From: Cotesia glomerata
Lineage: Eukaryota > Arthropoda > Insecta > Hymenoptera > Braconidae
Direction: 5' to 3'
Assembly (NCBI RefSeq): GCF_020080835.1
Contig: NC_058165.1
Span: 10,857,813 to 10,921,812, forward strand
DNA length: 64,000 bases
The translations under genes were made by a program, and so were the position numbers. The notes beneath the pieces were generated by a model. That model did no database searches. It worked only from the letters and a program-made list of their open reading frames with translations, and was not told the origin of the DNA. This document shows positions 57,501-64,000 of the stretch, in pieces (the first letter of the stretch is position 1; each line of letters starts with the position of its first letter).

Positions 57501-58974
57501 ATTTTTTCTGTTTGAGTCAGCAAAATGACTTGTACATTCAAAAACTCTGTTATCAAATGATTCTACTAAAAAATTGTTAAGCCTAGCACATTATTTAAAA
57601 ATGATCATACTCCATAACATTTGTACTTAAAATTTTATTCACAAAGATAGAAATACTTTTTTTTATTTATTTTAATTAATTAATTTTATTTTCTTATTTA
57701 ATTTTATCTAATTTAATTAATGTAATCTAATGTTGTTAGGGAGTGAGGAAATTTTTGCAATATTTGTTGGACATTTCGTAGTAGAAAATACATGTTTACA
57801 AATTCAATCACTTATTAATTAAAGCACACTAATAATAAATAATGCATGTTTTATAGTATGAAATAATATTTATTGATTTAATAGAAATAAATCTTTTAAG
57901 ATTTTTGCAAGCTTTTGAGATGATATACGTAAAAAAATTATAAAAATATTAAAGTTACATAAAAAAATTATCTTTTTTTGTTATCAAAATCGAAATTCAA
58001 TCTCAAAAGTACACTTTCAATTTTATTAACTCGTTAATTAAGATATATCAGTTTTATAAATAAAATATTGACTACTCATAATAGTATAGGATCCATTACT
58101 TTGAATTAGCGACAATAATTATAGAATTGCTCTAGGAACTGTTACCATAATTTGTATTCGTACTCCTTATCATTGAACAGGAACAAATTTCGTAAAATAA
58201 TGGAGACAGTTCCTATATTTTTCTTTTCATGTACAGTCATTCAAGAACTGTTTATTTATTCATTTCGAGTATTACTTACTCGATACATTTATAAATTTCA
58301 TACTCTTGATAATCTCTTTGTCATTAGTCAGTTTCCCAACAATTTGGAAGATCAAAAACAAAGATGCCCATGTCTGTACATATTTGAGTTGCAGGCCGGA
58401 CTAATTTTAAATTGCTTACAAAAGTTATGTCGTTGCTTATTTCTACTTGTTTAATATAATTTGTACCATAAGCACTTTTTTTTAAAACGTAAACTTTTAC
58501 GAAAAATCCTTTAAATCGAATATTCTTTGTTTTATTTATAAATAAAAATAACATTTGCTTTTTTTATGAATTGATGCCCCCCCCCCCCGTATAAAAAAAT
58601 TACGAAAAAATTAATCTTTTTCTCTTCATTATTTTTGTTAATAGAATTATTTTCAACTGCTATACTACCATACTACAATCAATTAAAACATAAAAACTAT
58701 TTTTTTAGATCATAAATATTTCTAGAAAAATTGTATTAGTCTGTTCTTTTCGTTAAGAAGTAGTCTAATAAGTCTTCGCCAATAATTAAAAATAAAAATT
58801 ATAGAATAAACTGTAATTTAATCAGCTATTAAAAAGAAGCTGTTGATTCTTAACATTCGACAAAAAATCATCTTTGTAGAGAATTTAATTTCCTACAAAA
58901 CCATACCAAGGGTTTTATATTTGGTGCATTGAATTGTCTATAACAAAAATGAGTGAAAAAAAATCTGGAAAACG
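57501..58974. other. AT-rich sequence, no gene recognised
   Basis: Includes a C11 homopolymer near 58578. A 100-codon plus frame at 58152-58454 without homology or codon bias is treated as chance. Confidence 0.3.
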
Positions 58975-59913
58975 GTAGACCCTAAAGGCCATCCCTGCAA
59001 CTTCCCGCTAATTCCATATCCAAGTGCTTAAAATTGCACTTATGCACTGATAGAAGGATTTGTTTATAGTTAAAAGTATTTGTTAATATTTAACAAATCA
59101 TTTATTAGAGACCACTTTTCAGTCCTTATCTAATATTTCTTAGTATTTAAAAGATTTATTAATATTTAATCAACGAATATCAAATTTATTAAATACAAAC
59201 AAATTCTTTTAAATACTAAGAAATATTTGTTTAATACTAAAAATTGGTCTCTAATAAATGATTTGTTAACTATTAACAAATATTTTTTGATACAAATAAA
59301 TCCTACTATCAGTGTGACGTTTTTGAACTTTTCGAACTCAAAATTATAATTTATGTATTATTTTAGGCTCTCCGAGCTCAAAAAGATAGCTTTTCTATGC
59401 TTTTGAGCTCGTTGAGCTCAAAAGTCTGATGGAAGTTTCATAGAATACTATTTTTTGAACTTTCGAACCGCAATAACTTTTGAATGAATTAACCGATTTT
59501 CATTCGGGTGGTGGCAATCGACGTGGTTTTAAGGCTCTAATAATGATTTTATTTCATCAAGAACGATTCACAAAGAAATGTCGAAGTTATGTGAAAAAAC
59601 ACTTTTTCGAAATTTTTCGTTTTCGATAACTCTCGAACGAATCAACAGAATTTCACGGGACTGGTGGCAATCGACGTGGTTTTTCAAACATAAGAACAGA
59701 TTAGTTTTTGGAATCGATCGGTGGAGCCGTTTAGAAGTTATTTCAAATAAACGATTTTTTTTAAATTTTATTTTTGAGATTTTTCAAAATCTAGCGAACC
59801 GAATCGATTCATATTTCTCACGAAATTTAATGGCAATGATATTCTTTGGATCGCCACCTATTTCGATCCAATCGGTCGAGCCGTTCAAAAGTTGTAAGAG
59901 GTTTACATACATA
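58975..59913 (+). repeat. GAGCTC/microsatellite repeat, copy with two MITE insertions
   Basis: Starts AACGGTAGACCCTAAAGGCC, has GAGCTC pairs (GCTCTCCGAGCTCAAAA, TTTTGAGCTCGTTGAGCTC near 59365-59425), then AATTAACCGATTTTCATTCG and CGTTCAAAAGTTGTAAGAGG. MITE b sits inside; MITE c sits where the CA microsatellite of other copies begins (TTTACATACATA). Confidence 0.65.
59045..59314. mobile_element. CACTG-ended MITE, copy b (270 bp)
   Basis: CACTGATAGAAGGATTT ends, TG on both sides. The unoccupied version of this site exists reversed at 61180-61200, confirming a 2-bp duplication. Confidence 0.85.
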
Positions 59914-60619
59914 CACTGATAGAAGGATTTGTTTGTATTTAATAAATCAATTTATTAAAATCTTAAAATCTTGGGTGGAAATAATATTTTTTACTATTAA
60001 CAATATTTGTTAGTATTAACTAAATCTATTTTTATGAAAACAAAATTTTTGTAACTATTAAGAAGCTTTAATATATTTAAAAAAATATTTATTTCCACCA
60101 AATAAGATTTGTTAATAGTTAACAAATATTTTGTTGGTGATCGGTGTTGGTAGATGGCGTTGGTACTTAACGCGTAGTTGTAAATAAAGAGAATTAATCA
60201 GACTGAGAATTATATTTACAAATAATTGTAAACTATTTTTCTTTTTATAATTTGTATCCTTTAATTTCATTTTACATTTACTTCATTAAATATCTAATTC
60301 TCTGTAATTTTTATAATTAAAATAAAACATTGAAACACGTTTCTGAGGAATTTTTTAAATATTAATAATCCAGTGTGTAAATACTAATAAATGATTTATT
60401 AAATATTAATAAATGATTTTATAGATGTTTATAAATCGTTCTTTATATGTTAATAAATCGTTTATTAAATAGTAATAAATATTTGGTTAGCACAAAAATA
60501 GCTGCTAATAAATAATTTATTAACTGTTAATAAATATTAGTTAAGGACCTATCCTCTAATAAATCATTTATTAAATATTAACAAATCTTTTTAAATACAA
60601 AAAAATCCTTCTATCAGTG
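59914..60619. mobile_element. CACTG-ended MITE, copy c (706 bp)
   Basis: CACTGATAGAAGGATTT ends, TA on both sides (59912-59913, 60620-60621). The interior is a loose chain of TTTATTAAxxxTTAA-like units. Confidence 0.8.
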
Positions 60620-60678
60620 TAGAACTCCGTGTTAATATTAAAGATAAATTAACATTGAACGTTATTAAAATTAAAAAG

Positions 60679-61262
60679 GTGTGTGTGTGTGTGTGTGTGT
60701 AAGTTTGTGAACCGATTATAAATTTTGAACGGCTTGACCGATTTGATCGCGGTTAGTGGCATTCGAAAGGTCTTGACCAAACTTAGATTTTTAATATAAT
60801 TTGGACCGATTCAAACCGGTAAATTTTGAGAAATTTTGAAAAAACTACGAAAAAAATTTTTTTTAAATGTGGTTTTTTTAGAATAACTTTTAAACCGCTT
60901 TACCGATCGATTCCAAATCTAATTAGCTCTTAAAATAAAATAACCACGTCGATCGCCGCGTAAAAAACGATTCATTCATTCAAAAGTAATTGCAGTTTAA
61001 AAATTTTAAGAATAGTGTTTTTTTAAATTGCTATTAGATTATTGAGCTCGAAGAGCTCAAAAGCCAAAAAAATCGAAATATTTGAGCTTGGAGAGCTCAA
61101 AATCATACAACAGCTCACTCTTTGAGCTCGGAGAACTCGAAAAAACAGATAAATTATATTTCGGAGTTCGAGAAGCTCAAAAACGTCATAAGTGCAATAT
61201 CAAGCGTTTAGGTATGGAATTAGCGGAAAATTGCAGAGATGGCCTTTAGGGTCAACCGTTTT
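60679..61262 (-). repeat. GAGCTC/microsatellite repeat, reversed copy
   Basis: Begins at (GT)n 60679-60701, then the reversed phrases of the other copies, four GAGCTC-type pairs at 61030-61165, and ends with the reversed AACGGTTGACCCTAAAGGCC. Confidence 0.7.
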
Positions 61263-62184
61263 CCTAATTTTTTTAACTATTTTAATTAACGTTAGATTTA
61301 TGACATTAACCATTAAAATAATAAAAAATCAATCTTTTAGTCAATATAGTGAACCACATCCAAGATTTTTTAATCGTTACAATAATAAAAAAATTTGTAA
61401 GTTATAACCCTTATAACAATTTTGGCGAAAAGCTTTTCAGAATTTTATTTTTGGCAACAGAATTATTCTGGGTGACAGCAAAATCATTTTGTAACAGCAA
61501 AAAATTATTTTTTTCTATTTTGTTATGCTTACAAATTGATTGATTTCGGGATGTTTATACAACTATATTTATTCGTTACTACAACATATTTTAGGTTATC
61601 CGATCTGGTCTTTTAACAAAATCTTTTTTATAAGCTTAGTTGAACAGATTTTTTAAATATAACTCCAACATAATCTTGATACTTTTCTAAATCTTAAAAC
61701 TACTAAAACTACACTAAGAAAACCGTTTGTTGGACTCAAATGCGCAGATTTATTTGAAATAAATCAAAAATATTTATTTAATGTTAACAAATTTCTTTCA
61801 TTTAAATATATATTACTTTGAATTAAATACTACTTCGTTTTGGTTTATTTAATTGAATCGACTCATTTATTTCATTCAAATATAGATTTGTTAACTATTA
61901 ACAAATCTCGCTTTAAGTAAATTACGCCTGATGCCGCTACGGTCACCACTTATTTTATTCCGTTAGATTCCTATATTCCAGTGCATTGTCTTTTATTATT
62001 ATTAGAATTCTTTTTGATACAAATAAATAAAATAAATAAATATATATGCATGCTTAGATAAATATGTATTGGAATAGTTTACTAATAGACATTATTAATT
62101 ATGATACTGAAGTTAGCAGACATCTGTCAATCTTTTTAATTTTTATTACAGGTCAACGATAAAAAACATATTCAAAAAAAAATT
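61263..62184. other. AT-rich sequence, no gene recognised
   Basis: A copy of the large-element terminus (TTAATTATGATACTGAAGTTAGC) begins near 62096. Otherwise no feature I can support. Confidence 0.3.
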
Positions 62185-62822
62185 AGGAAAACGGTTGACC
62201 CTAAAGGCCATCCCTGCAACATCCTGCTAGTTTCATACTTTACCGCTCAAAATTGCATTTATTACGTTTCTGAGCTCTTTGAGCTCAAAAATATAATTTT
62301 CGTATCATTTTGAGCTCTCCGAGCTCAAAAGTCTGGTAGAAGTTTAATAAAACACTAATTTTTGAATTTTCAAACCACAATAACTTTTTAATGAACTAAC
62401 AGATTTTTACGCGGTTAACGGCATTCGATACAGTCTTTTGAGCCTCATGGAGAATTTTTGAGTTTAATTTGATCGAACCAGGAATTTCGGGTAATTCCGA
62501 AAAACACTTTTTTCGGTTTTCTTTCGTCAACGATAACTCACGAACGAATTAACCGATTTTGACCGGACCGGCGGCGATCAACGTGGTTTTTTGATGTTAA
62601 GAACTGATTAGTTTTTGGAATCGATCGGTAGAGCCGTTTAAAAGTTATTCCAAAAAAACCACATTTAAAAATTTTTTTTTTCGTAGTTTTTTTAAGATTT
62701 CTCAAAATCTACCGATCCGAATCGGTCCAAATTGTATTCAAAATCTAAGTTTGGTCAAGCCCTTTCGAATGACAGAAACCTCGATCAAATCGGCGAAGCC
62801 GTTCAAAAGTTATGAGAGGTTT

Positions 62823-62866
<44 letters not shown>

Positions 62867-63010
62867 TCCCGTCGCGGGAATAGTCAGGGAAGCTTCCGAG
62901 GACCTCAAAACGTCAAGATCTGATGAAAACTCGATTTTTGGAAAACGGGGTAAAAACAATAACTTCCCGATTTTTGAAAATTTTCAATTTTCTTAGCGAA
63001 AAGTTAAAAA
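62185..63010 (+). repeat. GAGCTC/microsatellite repeat, most complete copy
   Basis: Order: AACGGTTGACCCTAAAGGCC, GAGCTC pairs (62274-62335), CGAACGAATTAACCGATTTT, GAACTGATTAGTTTTTGGAA, TATGAGAGGTTTACATAC, (AC)n 62828-62864, CCGTCGCGGGAATAGTCAGG, GATCTGATGAAAACTCGATT, CGGGGTAAAAACAATAACTT. This copy shows the uninterrupted plan used to interpret the Waldo-split copies. Confidence 0.75.
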
Positions 63011-63277
63011 AGTTTGCACTTGTAATTTTTTTCAATTTTTTGACGTGGAATTTTTTAATTAAAATTTTTTCATAACAATTTTACTGTTATAAAAGTCAAA
63101 AAAATTTACAGATGTCTGTTAATTTATAATAAGAAAGTTAGTCGACATTTTCAATTTTTTTATTTTGCTTAATGTGTTAAATTAGAACTAAATAATATTT
63201 TTTTTAATTGCATTTACAGTTTTGAGTTTTAAGTACTTGAGTTTAACTGTCTGTGTTTAAAAATTTTTAAAACTTAC

Positions 63278-63424
63278 TTCTTCCAAAAATCCGCCAGGAA
63301 GGGAACGTAGTAGTTTATCCTGAGGGTACAATTTCTTATAATTTTGAAGTTTTTTCTTATTCCTTTTGAATATTGCTGTCCGTGACATTCCTCGATTCCC
63401 GCTCATTATAAGAATAATTTGGTA
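63278..63424 (-). CDS. Possible exon of an unknown minus-strand gene
   Basis: Bounded by a good donor (GTAAGT, 63277-63272) and an acceptor (TTATTTCAG) on the minus strand, open in one frame, with an ATG at 63406 (MSGNRGMSRTAIFKRNKKKL...PGGFLEE, 43 codons to the donor). Basic and helical, no family recognised. No partner exon joins it in phase within the window; a frame at 63580-63897 was tested and its phase does not fit. Confidence 0.3.
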
Positions 63425-64000
63425 GCTGAAATAAGATGAGAATATTTTTCATTTACAATTCCCAGTCATTTAAGGTAGTACGAGCACCAAGGCAACTTTT
63501 GATAAAAGGCTTGAAATTTTTTAATATAAAGTTTAAATATGTCTAAATAAATTCCGAAAATTTGAAGGAGATTGCCCGATTATTTATTTAAATAATTAAC
63601 TTTGACGTTGAGCAATTTAACATCGGTCTTATGGGATAACCTCCAAACATAGATACATTTCTGTATTTTTCTCGGAAAACTGTCGATGAATATTTTTAAA
63701 AAACTTATGGATGAAAGTAAATATATTAGTGAAAAATTTAATTCAAAAAAATTTACACTTGCCCGACTAATTAAAGTGTATTGATTAAAAGAAAAATAAA
63801 TGCCGCCATTAGCCAATGTTAAATGTATATCTATATATTGAGAAAAATCATATGGTTGCTGCTCTCCCCGCTCGTACTTCCTTAATCTATATAGCATTGT
63901 AAAATACGGATGAATTAAAGCATATTAAAGCAAATACCGATGAATTTTATTTTGACAATAAGAAAATAGAAAATTTCCTCTCATAGGAAAAATCTATTTT

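Noticed and set aside
58152..58454. 100-codon plus-strand frame
   Set aside because: AT-rich noise with hydrophobic low-complexity sequence, no splice or family evidence, and an overlapping antisense frame.
63580..63897. 105-codon minus-strand frame as the exon before 63278-63424
   Set aside because: The only donor-like site (GTGTAA) leaves a phase that gives an immediate stop in the next exon.
1..64000. CRISPR array, bacterial operons or polydnavirus segments
   Set aside because: No spacer-repeat arrays, spliced eukaryotic genes throughout, and no polydnavirus gene families or excision motifs recognised.

Overview
This is an AT-rich animal (arthropod) nuclear window with two spliced host genes in a sea of nested transposable elements. 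The gene structures (small GT-AG introns, long repeat-filled introns), the insect-style COX7A-like protein and the mix of Ty3/Gypsy, R1-clade non-LTR and TA/TTAA-target DNA elements suggest an insect, possibly a parasitoid wasp. That species-level guess is inference only.

Layout. 1-5.5 kb: the 3' part of a Ty3/Gypsy element (element 1: protease, RT, RNase H, integrase and an eroded Cys-rich third ORF). 5.8-12.5 kb: a second Gypsy element (element 2: LTR end, tRNA-Leu primer site, intact gag, decayed pol) cut off inside its integrase. 12.5-15 kb: a related element 3 on the minus strand (gag, protease fragment, a different tRNA-Leu primer site), joined tail to tail with element 2. 15.6-16.6 kb: a decayed transposase-like ORF in frame with a spliced ubiquitin-protease-like segment. 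17.1-17.4 kb: a broken DHX15-like helicase fragment. 18.7-22.9 kb: a large terminal-inverted-repeat element nesting a microsatellite-bearing repeat, which itself holds a Waldo/R1-like non-LTR fragment. 23.7-25.0 kb: a three-exon cytochrome c oxidase subunit 7A-like gene. 27.2-40.7 kb: a thirteen-exon coiled-coil gene resembling CCDC170; its introns hold a SINE, two long hairpin MITEs and two TIR elements. 40.9-44.6 kb: a DNA transposon with about 460-bp TIRs and a spliced, disrupted transposase. 45.0-55.3 kb: three copies of an element made of degenerate GGCCCAAG-type repeats, a TTAA-flanked MITE and a second Waldo-like copy. 55.3-63 kb: several copies of a microsatellite/GAGCTC repeat, three of its neighbourhoods invaded by CACTG-ended MITEs. 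A possible minus-strand exon lies near the right end.

Most notable: elements 2 and 3 carry the same canonical slippery heptamer TTTAAAC near the end of gag, in the correct frame, right after a -1-frame stop, each followed at 9 or 7 nt by a different predicted H-type pseudoknot. This looks like a maintained -1 frameshift switch for Gag-Pol. The two elements also use primer sites matching two different tRNA-Leu 3' ends.

All calls rest on reading the sequence by eye. Homology names come from remembered family motifs, not from searches.
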